Shown here: in pieces, positions 36,445-49,900 of the stretch
Numbering within the stretch: the first letter of the stretch is position 1
Layout: each line of letters opens with the position of its first letter
NCBI GenBank assembly: GCA_946699065.1
Contig: CAMPDV010001035.1
Location: forward strand, 1-64,000
Reading direction: 5' to 3'
Source: Loxodes magnus
Lineage: Eukaryota; Ciliophora; Karyorelictea; Loxodida; Loxodidae
DNA: 64,000 bases
Notes under the pieces: model-generated
Database searches by the model: none
What the model saw: the letters and a program-made list of their open reading frames with translations, nothing else
Told to the model about the DNA's origin: nothing
Translations under genes and position numbers: made by a program

Positions 36445-39100
36445 ATGGCTTTCTTTTCACTTATTTTGCTAATGATATTACTATCTCCTAAGTAGCTTTT
36501 GATAAAAATAAGATCGTAAATCGCTTCTAAAATGATTAATGTTGTAGTGATCAAGCTTTTATTTATTTATATTATGTAACTAGTATATTATTCAAGGATT
36601 GTATCTTTAGTAGTAACTTGACATGGAACGGGAGATTATATTTATTAGTACGTTCTTACTAAACAAATTTTAGATCTGACTGTAAATGTCGAGAATTGTT
36701 CATTTACTAATAATTTCGGTGGATAAAAAGATCAGAGCTCAAGATACATTATTTCCTTATAAACTAGTTCAGACTCTATTATTTCAAATGTTAATATAAA
36801 GAACTCGACCTTCAAGGAAAACACTTGCTTCATGTAGTAAACGAATTAAATCCAAAACATTAATTATATTCTTCTGTTCGGATTTTCATAATAGTAAAAT
36901 AATCAATAAGGAGGTAAGTGGAAAGATGATTCCTGATCTAAATTTAACTTAGATAAAAAGTTACTCATTCAGAATGCTAACTTTATTTCCAACTTATGCT
37001 CCACAGTTATCAGCATTGAAAACTACTTGTAAATATCTCTACTTCAGGTAAAATCCAAGGGTAATTCTTACTTCGAAACTTAAAAATTTGCAAAGTATTT
37101 TGGAGTCTCATTAAACTACTAGCCAGATGGTAGTTAATATTTCCTAGACCATCTCTCAACAAGCGAGCTTTCTTCTTTTTAAATAGAGATATCTAGAATC
37201 TAGCGTTGGAAATAGACTTGTAACTGAACTTCTCTCTATGGCGATAACAAGATTTTCTTAGAAGTTATATGACTGCAGGTCTTTACCTCTCAAGGCTTTG
37301 ATATTTTGATAATAGATAGCCTTAATAGTAATAAAATTCCTAAGATGTATTCTCTTTTTGATAATCAACTCCTAGCATACTACTATATATAAAGGAAACC
37401 TAATTCTCCCAAAATTATATAAATGGCTATCAGAATAATGCTTCATTACTATATCTCCAATATTTTAAAAGTGTTATTATATAAATTACGATATTCTCTG
37501 ACATTCAAGCATTGGCTAAGGTCCATCAATTATTTAACTAGACTTTGGCATTTCTCTCAGTATTTTCAATTCTGTTTTTTCTAGTAATACAGATGAATAT
37601 TAAGCTATAATATTTGCAACTAATGACAATGTACTTATAGATACCTTCTATATCATTGCCAACCCTAGTTAAATATTAAGCATCAGAAGCTGGCATTCTC
37701 TCTTTACTGACTCTAAATTAAACTCAAACTAATAAAAATATTTAAATGGTCAATTCTTTTTTCAACTTGAACTGGTTAATAAAAGGAAGGCTAATCTTCT
37801 TATCTAGCATGGATAACAATATCTAGTTGATTTACCTGGTAATAAATAGCTGCATCTTCAGTGACTCTTATAGCAGTTTCTTGAAGTTGACTAACATATT
37901 ATAACGGATTACAATTAAGCGACTTCAGATAGTAAATCGACCAAATCTAAAGAAATAGCTAATTAAATTTCAAAGGTGATCCTTAAAAATACGATAATTA
38001 GCTATATTAACTATAGTTAGCATTTACTCAATCTGTCTCATAAAGGTGTTCTGATCTTTGATAAAGTAACCTTTGAAGGTAATAAAAAATAGTTTCAGTA
38101 AAGAGTTTATCTGATAAATGTAGAAGGAATGCAGGGTTTCACTTTCTTATGCTTGATGAACAGCGAATTTTAGAATAATATTATAGTCTCTTCTCAGGAT
38201 TTAGGAAGTATCGTATATGCAATGGATATTTAATTTAGTCAAAGAAAAGTTACTCCCGTAATCTTTTTATATCGCTGCTAAATCCTTAACAATAGGGGAG
38301 GTGGTTTCTGGAAACGGATTCAATCAATTTGATAGAGGACGAGCTTAAATTTACTCTGGAAATGCTTTTACTTTTGTTGCGTTTTTAGTGATTAAGCCTC
38401 AAATATTATCTTTGGTAATACCACAATTTAAAGCAATAAAGCAAATTAAATATCTGCTGGGATCTATTTAGACTCTCTCAACACTATTCTAATAGAAAAC
38501 CTATATTGTTCAGATGACAGCGCGATTAGTGCAGTTTACATACAAACTAAGAACAAATAAGTTAGCTTTATAGTAAAGAACTCGTACCTGGTAGTAAAGG
38601 TACAAGTACCACTTAATATGGTGGTGCTATTATATTATAGCAAATCAATTACACTGAAATCCACAATTCTACGTTCTATAGCAATAAGGCTCAGTTTGGA
38701 GATACTATTACTAAAATGAGCGATGGAATTCTCGTCTTTTATCATCGCATATTTACTAAAAATACAGGAGTAGAGTAAGGCGGTTCAATATACTAGTCCT
38801 AAAATACTGTTTATAGGAGTATAATTTAGTCATATTACCTTATTTGATAAATATATACCTTTTAAGACCCTCCGCTCTCCAAAAATAAATCTCTTATTTA
38901 ATTACAGTTTAATACTAAGGTTTTAGATTTATTTATAATCTTAATCACTCCCATCTTTGACTCTCTCTAGCAGTTATCTAATTGAATCTACTTTACACTA
39001 AAAAACTTCAACTTTCTATCAACTTCTATTTAATCCTTTTAAATGTATTTATTCTACTTATTATACATTTTTTGTATCATAGAGGGACTGAATTTAATCT
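36445..39100 (+). CDS. Secreted/surface right-handed beta-helix protein
   Basis: ATG 36445 opens MAFFSLILLMILLSPK, a good signal peptide. The frame then shows repeating beta-helix rungs with N-x-F or S-x-F turns: NVENCSFTNNFGG, IKNSTFKENTC, IQNANFISNLC, LSIFNSVFSSNTDEYQAIIF, FDKVTFEGNKKQF, LMNSEFQNNIIVSSQDLGS. Toward the end it has YGGAI, NSTFYSNKAQFGD and VEQGGSIY, then a hydrophobic segment (MYLFYLLYIFCIIEGLN, about 39040). Such GG.I/F..N repeats are typical of pectin-lyase-like or Pmp-like surface proteins, which ciliates have in large numbers. TGA is Trp in TWHGTGDY and DDSWSK. Frame changes occur near 37400-37550, 38290 and 38600. Confidence 0.6.
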
Positions 39101-40479
39101 AAGATCTTTAGTCTTAAAATAAAGTTTTGAAGCTTTATTTAAATAACATTAGTTAATTTAGTTTCAGCAATTATCTTAGACACTCTACTTTACTATTAAG
39201 ATTTATTTTCTTTGTAATATTCTTCAAAAGCAGTAAAAAATTTAGATTAGAGTTTAGCCTTTTTGTGTAAGTTTGTTAAAAGCTTGATTGATTACTATTG
39301 AAATGAGAGTAAAAACTTAGACTGGTATATATTTAATGTTAAATATAAAAGAATGATATTAGAGGTAAAATATTAATAAGCAATAGAAGTATTATTAGGA
39401 TTAAATAGCTTTATAGCAAGTAAGGCTAATATTAATAGTGTTAGGACTACAATTTAAAGATTGTTCTTATAGCTAATCTAGTAATACTAGTATTAGCATT
39501 TAGTTATTTAATCTCAAGCTCTAAAAAATCTATTTTATATTCTCAATCTCCTTAGATATGTTTATCTTAAGATCTCCCATAATATAATCTTTTTAAAAGA
39601 CAGTTATGCTTAATAGAAACGTTACTAACTGAAACTTGTTTATAATGCTGGCAGTGCTTGATGGGTTAGTTATTATATATTAGTAAATAACTAAAGGAAT
39701 AATTTAAGAATAGTGAATGAGTAAATTATTAATCCTTCTAATGTTCTAATTCATTTAAGCAAAACACCAAGAGAAATACTATTCCCTTTTGAAAGCTTGA
39801 ATGTAATAGTTTAGTATCTTTGTATGCTTCTCTTATGGAATTTAATTAGCTTTTATAAGTCTAAAATTGTTACATTAATTAGCTAAAGATACTTTGAAAT
39901 AATAGATTGAAAAATTATCTAAAAGATATTATATAAATATAAGTAATAACTAGGACACTAATAACTTATGCCTTTATTTGTTTAATTTAAAATCTAAATG
40001 TACATTCTTTTAGTAAGCTTATCAATATTTAAAGCTAGATGTTCAAAGTAGATACTAATTATTAACTTATCAATTACTAGTATAAAGCTTATTTCAGTTA
40101 TATTACAGTTATTAGTAGGATACTAATAATCAGCAATTTTTATTACTTCCTATTTTAATATTCAATAGTAATTAGATAGCTAGTATCTATACTTAAACCT
40201 AGGGTGTCTTAACTATGATAAAGCTATATTAATATTAAGTAAATAAAAAGAAGAAATTTAATCATTAATCGATACTCAAAAAATACAAGTTATTCTAGCA
40301 CTACTAATTGTCTCATAATTCTAGTTCAATAAACTAAGAGAATGCTTTACTTTAGTAAAAAGGCCTATGCACTACTCTAGTTTTTAAAACATTTTCACTT
40401 CAAGGTTGTTGATCTTGATTAACCTTTACTTGAGTAACTGGCAATCCCATAAAAATTAAAATTTTTTCCTTTTAATTTA
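39101..40479. other. AT-rich intergenic region
   Basis: No gene, RNA or repeat recognised. It separates two convergent genes. Confidence 0.4.
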
Positions 40480-43400
40480 TTTTTATCCTAAGAAAGCGAC
40501 TGAGGACAAGTCAGAACCTTATTTGCCAAGTAAATTATAAACATATGAAGATAATTTAATTATTTTAAACCCATAACAAAGAAGAGTATTATAGAAAGTG
40601 CTTAAGCTGATATATAAGAAGAATGTCCATTTGTTTAGAGCTTGCCATGCTAATCAGATTTAAGAATAGAAAACTGAGTTAACTCTCTTTGTTGGAAAGA
40701 AAATAGATTTAGCAGCCTGGAAGAAAGTTTTTCTCAATGAAGTTTATATATTTCTTCTCTTTACAATTATTGAAGCTTAGTAGTTCATTTTCTCATGTTT
40801 CCAGGCAAGATTATCTAGTAAATACTTCAATGAAAGAATTTACTATTCCTTTGCCAAAGAAAATTAGTTTAGGTTTATGTCTTTCTGCTATAATTGATTC
40901 CTTAATTTGCTTTAAGCTATCGTAGCACAAGGGGCTTCCGTGAAACGTTGAATCCATATTAAGAGTTTATTATTTGCTCAAATATTCTGAAATTTTCGTA
41001 AACAGAAGCAAAATTCAGTTAGCGTTTATGTTAATCAGTTCATATAATTTATAAGTGTAGGCTTTTATTACCCTGCTAAGCTTTTTTTATAATTAAATAC
41101 TTTAAAGACTGAGTATCGTTCAATTCTTTGCTATTTTACCTATACAATAAGATATTAAATTACTCATATTTAAAACCTTCTTGTAGATATCGTTGATAAA
41201 GAAATCAAAGTGCTTATAATTTCTTAATCCTACATATAAAAATTTACGATGCATACCAAATTATGCTTAATTCTCAGCAAGCTTTAACAGCTTGATTATT
41301 GAAAGAGAATATGTATAAAGTCTTTATTTGTGATTTATCGATAGTTTAAATTATATTGCTTCACTTCTAAATCTATAAAGGCAGAAATTTACCTTGTAAT
41401 ATAAACATATTTTGATTCAGAAAATATTTCTACTTTAGTTCTTTTAATTAGACGAGTAAATCTACTATTTGATCGTGTTTGATGACTATCACTTCATTTT
41501 TTTAATTAACAACTAGCATCTTTATTCAAGACCTTCTCTGAATTTAAAAACTTTTTAGGCTCTTTTTATCTAAACAAATTAGCTTTTAGTACTCATCAAT
41601 CTATTTTTATTCCAAACAGTTTAGAACATCTTGAAGTGCTAAATAAATAATCTAATGATCTGTGAATTTAAACTCTACTACATATATCTCTACAATCTAG
41701 AAAGCTCTTTTTTCTTTTATTTCCTTTTTTCCTTAGTAGATATCTCGATTTTCTTTCTTTAATAAACAGCTGTTTAATATTTTACTTTGATAATTTTAGA
41801 TTTTCTTAGTATTTTATGCATAAATCCTTACTTTTTTAATTCAACCAATATACTTTGATATTTTTTCTAGATACTGAAGTTTCTTTTAAAGTCATTTGCT
41901 ATTACTTTTTAGCTTTTTTTTCAAGGTTCTATTTGAACAAGGTAGACGAGGAACTTTTCATACAAGACATTCTTATTGATATTGTATTCTTAAGCCAAAG
42001 TATGCTTCTTTACCTCTTTCTTATTATCATTTCTTTTATCTTAGCATTTGTTAAATTTCTATATATCCCTAACTTCTTGGATGTTTAGCTTAAGCTAATA
42101 GAATAGACTGATTTTTTCTGAGTAATTTAATCATATAGCATAAATTGAATCCCTTTTTGCTCTAATATTGTTATAGGCTTTATAAAACTTAAGGAGTTTT
42201 TTATACTAGTATATCTGTTTTGTAAATAAGAATTTAAATGGCTTTCTAAATTTAACTGAATCTGAGAACTTATTACTGAAACACTCTTGAAACAACATAA
42301 CTTTTTGATTATTTAAATTTTATTATTTTTTATCATATCTCCTTTTACTATTCAACCTGTCGCTTATATTTTGATTATCATTATTTTTTTCTAAATTTAT
42401 TGTTTTACTTTAATTAATATCTCCAATTAGATCTGGAGATAGTAAAGAAAAATTAAAAATTTTCTGTCTTATCCTCATAATGCTTCTAATTACAAACGTT
42501 TGACTACTTCTCTATTATTACTCTTTTTAGTTTAATTATTTTGAAACTCGAAATTTTATAAATTTTAAAAGTTTTCTTTTACTTAGTTCTTCCGGGATAG
42601 CAGAGCTTAATTTGTCTATATCTAGCTGCTTTACCTCACTTACTTTTTCTATATCTACTCATTAGTTTAATTTTATCTTTCAAGATTGGTTAAACCTTAT
42701 TTATTCTTAAATTGCTCTGTTGAAAAAATGTTAGAAAATCTTCCTAGCGATAAACTTAAGTTGAAAATCTTCAGTTTATATCTTTGATGATCAAACTGCA
42801 TCACATTAAATGCCAATAGTATTCTAACTTGCTTGTTGAGAATAAGACTTAGATTTTTCTGTATATGTCTCTTTGATGCTTTTAAACAAATATCTAATGG
42901 AATTTAGCTTTATTTCATTGAGTTCTTCTTTATATTTTAGAGCTACTATTTCATTCCAATCTTAAGTCTGTTCAGTTATGCTTTCAGTTATGATAGTGTT
43001 AAATTTTGATAACCATGAAGCTTTAAAAATCCTTAGTCTTTTTAATTTCTTAATAAGTATGGATGAAATGAAGATCTCCATAGGTGAAACAGATCTTAGC
43101 TTTCTGAAAGGATTTAAAAGAATCTTACCCATCTCTTGGAATTAGTCTAATTTTCGGCTATAAGTGATATTAGCCTTTTGAAAGCTACTAATTAGCATAC
43201 TTTAAGTTATTTAACTTTTACTAAGAATTTTCTTAATAGCTTGCTATTTTAATTTTCTCACTTAGTAGATCAGCAAGATTTCCAGCCATAAATTTAAGTT
43301 CTTGTTTTCTTTTCATCTACTTAATCCGAATCTAAGGTTTTAATCCTTTCATACTATATTATAATTTAGTTACTCTAACTTGTTCTTAAACTAGATTTAT

Positions 43401-44480
43401 TAAAGCTCTAATTTTTATTCTGTTACTCATACTTTTCTAATTTTACTGTCTCTTAACTGACTTTCTGTTTTAAGAGCTTTAGCGTCTACTTTAAAATTGG
43501 TAATACTTACGATAAAAGTGATTTTATCGTAAGTATATCTTTTCAAGGAAAGTCAAACTTTACATCTTAATGGGCATTTTCTCTTAAGATTCACTTTTAT
43601 AATATGAAACTTTAAGCACTACAACTAAGTATAACTATCCAGATTTTTCAGAATTTTTAATTAGTTTAAGGAAAATTCAATTTCTGACAACTTTAAAGAT
43701 TTAGTTTTGTCTAACTATCAGTTTTATCAGCTTCTTGGAGTTGATAATGGGAAATCTTAGATGTGATTTTGATTTAAGTTGAGATTCTGCAAAGTTAGAA
43801 AATAGCATTATTAGATATCTATCTCATATATTCAGATATGCGATAGCTTTACCTTTGCTTCTACTAAAATAATGATCAGGTATCATCTATCTATTATATT
43901 AATCTTCTATTAAGTTTGTACTTAATAGGTTTGTGATATTTCCTATTCAGTTCATCTTCTTCAAGCAGTTCTCCTTCTCAGATTGGATAGTAAGATCTAT
44001 AGCTTTTTACTAAAACTCCAGATGGCTCACATTATTTGATCAAAATTTTAAGACTTAAAGCCTTAGGCAGTTTAAGTTAAGACAGTTAATTCTAATTTAT
44101 ATTAAAATCTCTAAGCTATCTAGTCTTGGTAATAATTAGGGTATGGTCTCTTTACTACTTAAATCATTGCAATTAATTAAATAACTTCATCTGACTAAAA
44201 TCTTTGAGCTGGTCTATCTAGTTATCACTTTAAATTATAGCCGAGATACGGCTCTTAAAACTTTCAAAATTAATGGGCTTTGTCTAAATAAATAAATCAG
44301 ATTAAGTTCATTTGCAGCCTAATAAGTGAGTCTGAAATCAAACTTATTAGAAGGATAAAAGTTAACTTGCTATTCTGAGATAAAGCACCTCAAGATTTTA
44401 AGGAATCTTAGTAGAGCAGAGTTTAATCTAATTACTCTCTAAGAAAATTTCTCAAATGCTACTAGGAAGTGAGTTATAGT
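40480..44480 (-). CDS. Long unrecognised protein, helical
   Basis: The plus strand is T-rich over most of this stretch and the minus strand reads as protein for some 4 kb. Landmarks in order: a Leu-rich start (LPRLDSLEILIQIRINCLN, about 44100), SLLSQVLPILKQTLKLLKQK (about 43500), YSRKLDQFQEMGKILLNPFR (about 43170), IRYLFKSIKETYTEKSKSYS (about 42900), KLSSAIPEELSKRKLLKFIK (about 42600), FTKQIYQYKKLLKFYKAYNN (about 42200), IYAIWLNYSEK with TGA as Trp, LYVGLRNYKHFDFFINDIY (about 41230) and MDSTFHGSPLCYDSLKQIKE (about 40955). It is Lys/Leu-rich with coiled-coil character. The first part may be leucine-rich-repeat-like. Frame changes are needed in at least three places. No family is recognised. 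Confidence 0.5.
43503..43536. repeat. Perfect inverted repeat, 15-bp arms, 4-nt loop
   Basis: ATACTTACGATAAAA, then GTGA, then TTTTATCGTAAGTAT. The arms are exactly complementary. It falls inside the minus-strand gene and would be an in-frame part of the protein, so a regulatory role is not implied. Confidence 0.85.
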
Positions 44481-45736
44481 CTCAATGATTAATAGGATAT
44501 AATTACAAATATTAACTCCTAATTTGATAATTTTAAAAGGAGTCTCTTATATTTTAAAACTAGAGTTAATATAAAGTAAAAAGAGTATTGGACTAACTTA
44601 GGTAATGTAAATTAAAGAGAAAGGAATTTTAAAATGTAAGAGAAAATAAGAATGATTAATAAGAATGTTTATAGCATCTTTATAACAATGCTTAAAAAGA
44701 ATTAGATTTATAGTAAATTAATATAAGAGAATGTTGATTGAAAGCTTAAATATGATAATTAATAAATTTATTATTAAAGGGTATAGTTAAAACGTTGATA
44801 ATACAGAAATGATAAATAGATTGAAAGAAGTAGGATTGTAGATGATTGGTAGTAGATATATTAAATTTAATAATGTACTAGTTCATAAGCTATAAGAATT
44901 AGTGCTTATTAGGTAGATTAAATTAGTTTTTATTTACTTTAGAATAACTTAGAGTTTAATATATAGAAACTTAGAAGCTGAATGAGATAGAAGGAAAATA
45001 TCTTAGTAGATGATAGTAATAATAGATAAAATGGTAAGTTGATAAATAATGAAAGTAATGAGTATAAGTAATGATGTTTAGAATTATAATGCTATATAAT
45101 AGAATTAATAAAAAGTAATTAATTATCTCTATATATCTATTAACTAAAACTTAAGTTACAATATTATTTTAAACTTTCTTTTATTAGGCAACCATTACAG
45201 CCAAAAATTAGTTTATTTCCACTTTTGTTAGAATAATTATTAGATAATTAGATGAGCTTAAGTTAAAGGGCAAAAATGATATGAAAATGTTAGTATGTCA
45301 AAGAATGTTTTAAAGTAATATAGTAGTTTGCTTTTACACAACTCAATATCCATTTTCATACCTTTTAACTATTACTAAAAGGTTAGCATACACTTATCAT
45401 CTGTATCACACCTATATATAACTCTCTAATCCCTATTCTTTATTATTCACTTTATATCTTTTCACTAAACATACTAATATATTAAAGTAAATAATTGCTA
45501 CTTAATTGTAATGAATAATCAGATTGAATAAATAGAGAATTGGGATAAAAATAGATTTAAGAATCTATTCCTTAAAATTGTCTAAGAATTTTACATTTAA
45601 CAGAAAGAATCTTTTTAATTAAAAAAATCAGAAACTTGACACTTAAGTGTTAAAGTAGATATAAAAGGATGGAAAAATAGTTAAAAAAGCTTAGTTTAGT
45701 TAATAATATTATTTTTAATTTAAAAACTATCAAATC
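44481..45736. other. AT-rich intergenic region
   Basis: About 1.25 kb with no recognised feature between two divergent genes. Confidence 0.4.
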
Positions 45737-46966
45737 ATGACGACAGGAACTAATTTAGGCGGGATTATATTAAGCTTAAGTTTATTTATTTACACAGCTT
45801 TAATATTTTATGGCTTTTTGAAAGCTTTAATTAAATTAGATATAGAGTTTATTAATATATTATATAGTTTAATTGAGTAACATATCTTACGCATTGATTT
45901 TATTTCTCTTTTAAAATAATTAAGATAAAATGGCTGTAAAAATCAGATAATTTTTCCTTTCTAAGTTTGAGCCTTGTCTTTAAGTACTTACATCTCATAA
46001 TATACCTCTTTCTCTCAGATCCGCATATCATAGTCTTTAAAACTTCATCATTTATTCTTGGTTTAGGTTTCCTACTTTATTACAAGAAAAATTTTTTAAG
46101 TAAAGAATCGAATTTTCTTGTGATTGCAGCTTTTATCGGTTTCTTTTATCCGCTTTAGCCAATTAATTTTACAGATTTAACAACCTTTAATGAAAAGTGA
46201 GTCTAATTTTGAAGCTGCTCTAATTAACCCATTCTAAGTTTTAATTACATTTTTTAGATTATTAGTCTGATAAGATATCATAGAGTTTTTTACCTAAATA
46301 GGCACTTAATTGCATTAAAACTAATTTAATGCAAAATGGCATGCCGTTCTATTAGATTTCCTGCCTAAAGTTTATTTCTTGCATTTTCAATTTGAAGAAA
46401 GATAGAAATAAGTTAGACAAATTTTTCCTTTAGAGGTCAATTTCCAGAGATTTAACCTTACATTTTAAATAAGATAAGTTGATCTCATGAATTTGAAAAA
46501 AAGCCTTTGTTTTTCAATCCAGATGCTATTATAAGGCAAAATGAATCAAACTTTTTTGTTATTTAATAATAAATTGCTATAGTCACTAATACATCATAAT
46601 ACTAATTCTTTCCATAATCGAAATATTTTATAAGCAGAAAAGACTGTGTAAGTTTTGAAGCAGCTTACAGATATTTTTATGTTTTATTATTCATATTTCT
46701 TGAGTAGTATACTAGCTCAAACTTAAAAATATAATTGGCTTAATGAAAGTAGAAAAACATTTAAAATAGTAAATGAAGGAAGTTCTTGAGGTAATGATAG
46801 CTTAGATCAAATAAGATTAAACATCTCAGTTCTTATAGAAATTATCTTTTTTAGAATTAAGCAAAGCTTGAATGAAGATCAATTTTGATGTAAATAAATG
46901 AATTCGGTAAATTAGATTGTTATCAGAGATGGATAAGAAAGATAAATTAAATCCCGATAATTTTGA
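45737..46966 (+). CDS. Multi-pass membrane protein, unknown
   Basis: ATG 45737 opens MTTGTNLGGIILSLSLFIYT, the first membrane segment. Two more hydrophobic stretches follow in a shifted frame (KYLHLIIYLFLSD and TSSFILGLGFLLYY about 45975-46080; FLVIAAFIGFFYPL about 46120-46160). A soluble, helical second half holds WHAVLLDFLPKVYFLHFQFE, LMNLKKSLCFSIQMLLQGK and TDIFMFYYSYFLSSILAQT, and it ends near TGA 46964-46966. TGA is Trp in VWQD and GSSWGN. Frame changes lie near 45955 and 46200; the second has a GTGAGT donor and a TTTTTTAG acceptor about 55 nt apart and may be an intron. The family is not recognised. Confidence 0.5.
46310..46334. repeat. Short inverted repeat, 10-bp arms
   Basis: TTGCATTAAA and TTTAATGCAA flank a 5-nt loop within the membrane-protein gene. 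Such short palindromes are expected by chance in AT-rich DNA, so significance is low. Confidence 0.6.
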
Positions 46967-49900
46967 GGATAAGAAAGTGAAATTGATGTTATGACTGTCT
47001 TAGGATATAAATTTAAAATTTTTGACTTAATTGAACAAAAATTGTAAGATTTTTTATATAAAAAATAATAAAAAACTTTAAATAAGCGAATTGTCAGTCA
47101 AATCTGCCTATAATCTCAAAAATGAACTATTAATCCTAGTCGAAAATACAGGTTAAATTGAGCAAATAAGTAATTAGAAGAGGAAAGGATTAAATTCATT
47201 TTTACAAGATCAAAAAAATTAAATTATATTTTACTTAATTTTAATAAATATATTTAGTTAAGATATATCACTCAAAGTTCTCTTATCTTAAAAAGTAGAG
47301 ATAATTATTTAAAATATAAAAAAAGATAACTTAAGCCTTTTACAAGATGATAGAATAAATAAAGAAAATAATAAAATAAAGCTAGTGAGCATTTAAAATA
47401 ATTAAAAACTGAAAAATATTAATATTTACTTTTAATATTTGTAAAAGTATTTTATGATTTGATATTATATTTAAATCATTTATAATATAATATTTAATTA
47501 CTTTAATTCGTTCAAAAGATATTATAAATTGCGGTTTAAAAATTATAGAATTATTATATAAATATTAATAATTTATAAGAAAGTTACTAGTTCTATTAAT
47601 ATGTTTTATTAGTAGTTTAATTAATAACAAGATAGATAACTAATTAATCAGAATTAGTCTTTTATCTTTTATTTTAATTTTAAAGTTATGAGTCTAAATT
47701 AAAAAGTGTTAATTTTTTTAAATGTAAAATTAATTAAATCTGACTAGAATTTAATTATCATATAATATAAAGCAATATATTATTTCTAGGTTAAGTATCT
47801 ATGTTTTAGCATAATAATCAATCAATTTTTATATACTAGCATATTTATTTTTTCTTTCATTAATCTTTAAATAAATCTGGAGAAAGAAATAAGTTGAAAG
47901 ATTAACTATAAGACATGTAAAATAATTAGGAGGGTAAATAATTAAACTAACAAATCAACTTTTACTTTTAAATAAAAAGGCAAATTATATGAATGATTAT
48001 TAAATTTACATTCCATTTAATCTATGAAACATTGTATTTTAAATATAATATAATTAAAAGTGATAAAGTTTATAGCATTTATAAACTATAATTTTTAAAT
48101 AAATTATTTTTGTTTATGAATATAAAGTGTATATATATATAATATTTGTGATATATTGCATATAGTTAAAAATTAAAGTTAATTATCTTTAATGGTAAAA
48201 AGAATTATTATATATTTATACTATAATAAAGTAATATAAAATTAAAATTAATTAAATATAATAATTTAAATCTTATTAATATCTTCTTTTTTAATACTAA
48301 GATTTACTTTATTTCCTCACTCATTTTTTTGTATTTTTATTAATATAATAAAGCTAATATAATTTATATTTATTTTATAATATAGATAATTATAATAATA
48401 AAAAATTAGCAGTTATTGTAAATTCTAGTTTAAAATTAAGTAACAAGTAACTATCATTTTTAAATAGGATACATAAATTTTATACTTTCTTTAATTTCTA
48501 ATTATAGCTTAAAATAATATTATAGTTTTATTACATTTTTAATCATTTTACAAATTAAGTATTTTAAATTTGATATCTAAATATTTTTTAATTTATAAAG
48601 ATTTTGCTAAAGTTTAATGAAAAATTAATTAAAACTATTTTGTAAAATATAAAAATATATTATTTTAATATATAATAAGACATTAAATATTTTTATAATA
48701 GATAAAAAGAATCCATCCATGATGTAAAATTATTTATTATATTCTTTATTTACTTTATAGTTTACTGTTTAAATTAATTTCTATAAAATACATTTTTTTA
48801 TAATGCAAAGACTTTAAAATGCTAGTCTCATTTATATTTAAATTTTTATATATATTTGAAAGTATGATAACCACTTGCTATAATATAATTAGAAAGAAAT
48901 TATCTTCGATAAAAGTATAAATATTACTTATCAACTTGATAGAGTTTTTAATTGATTCAAAAAGAGATTTTTATAATTAGTTTCGTAGAAAATGTTTAAA
49001 AAATATTTTTAATAAAAAGGGATATTTTAAACTAAAAATAAGAAGGGATTTATACTCTATTAATATAATTTATTTTATAAATAAATAATTTATCTTATTT
49101 TAATTTCCTATTTTAATCAAAAACAATTAACATTTTCCTATCTCTTAAACCTATAATTAGACAAATTTGATTTTAATTATAAATTAGAAACAATTGCATT
49201 AATTATTAAATACTAATTATTATTAATTATTTTTCTATGAAATTAAATTTATAAAAATAATAAATATAAGATACATAAATAAATTATAAATATTATTATT
49301 ATAATAATATTATTTTAGCTTATAATTTGTAATCATAAATGAGTAAGTTTTATAAAATTTAATAACAACAAAATTTTGTTTTAGATTCAAAATATTTAAA
49401 TAATATTAAATTTTAAATAATCAAGAATGATATTCAAATTTACTATAATTTATAATTTATTTTTTTAATTAGAAATTTATCAACAAATTTAATCTTATTT
49501 TATTTGTATTTCTATTGTTCTTAAATAAACTTTAAATCTTCTTTTAATAGAAAATGGTCCTAGTTTCATATTTTTTTAATTTATAGGTATATTTGAATCA
49601 ATAAAATTAAAAAATAAATATGTTTTTAATTCAAAATTTTAATTAATTTTGCTACTTTACTTAATATTTAAAGTTAGAATCTTAATATTGATATGGATCA
49701 AATTATTTTTAAAAACATTTTACGGGATTTCATATTAAGTTTAGAAAATAAAAAATTAAATAATTTGTTTACTTATTTATTCAAATATTTAAAAGTTTTT
49801 ATTTAAGCTGAACTTAAAATTTTAGATTAGTAAAATAATTAGTACTTTTACCATATATACATCCATAATTGATGAAAAATAGTAAAAATAAACTATCTTC

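Noticed and set aside
41855-42088. Hydrophobic plus-strand ORF of 77 codons
   Set aside because: It is the antisense shadow of Lys/Asn-rich coding sequence on the minus strand (FTKQIYQYKKLLKFYKAYNN and neighbours), which turns into Phe/Leu-rich reading.
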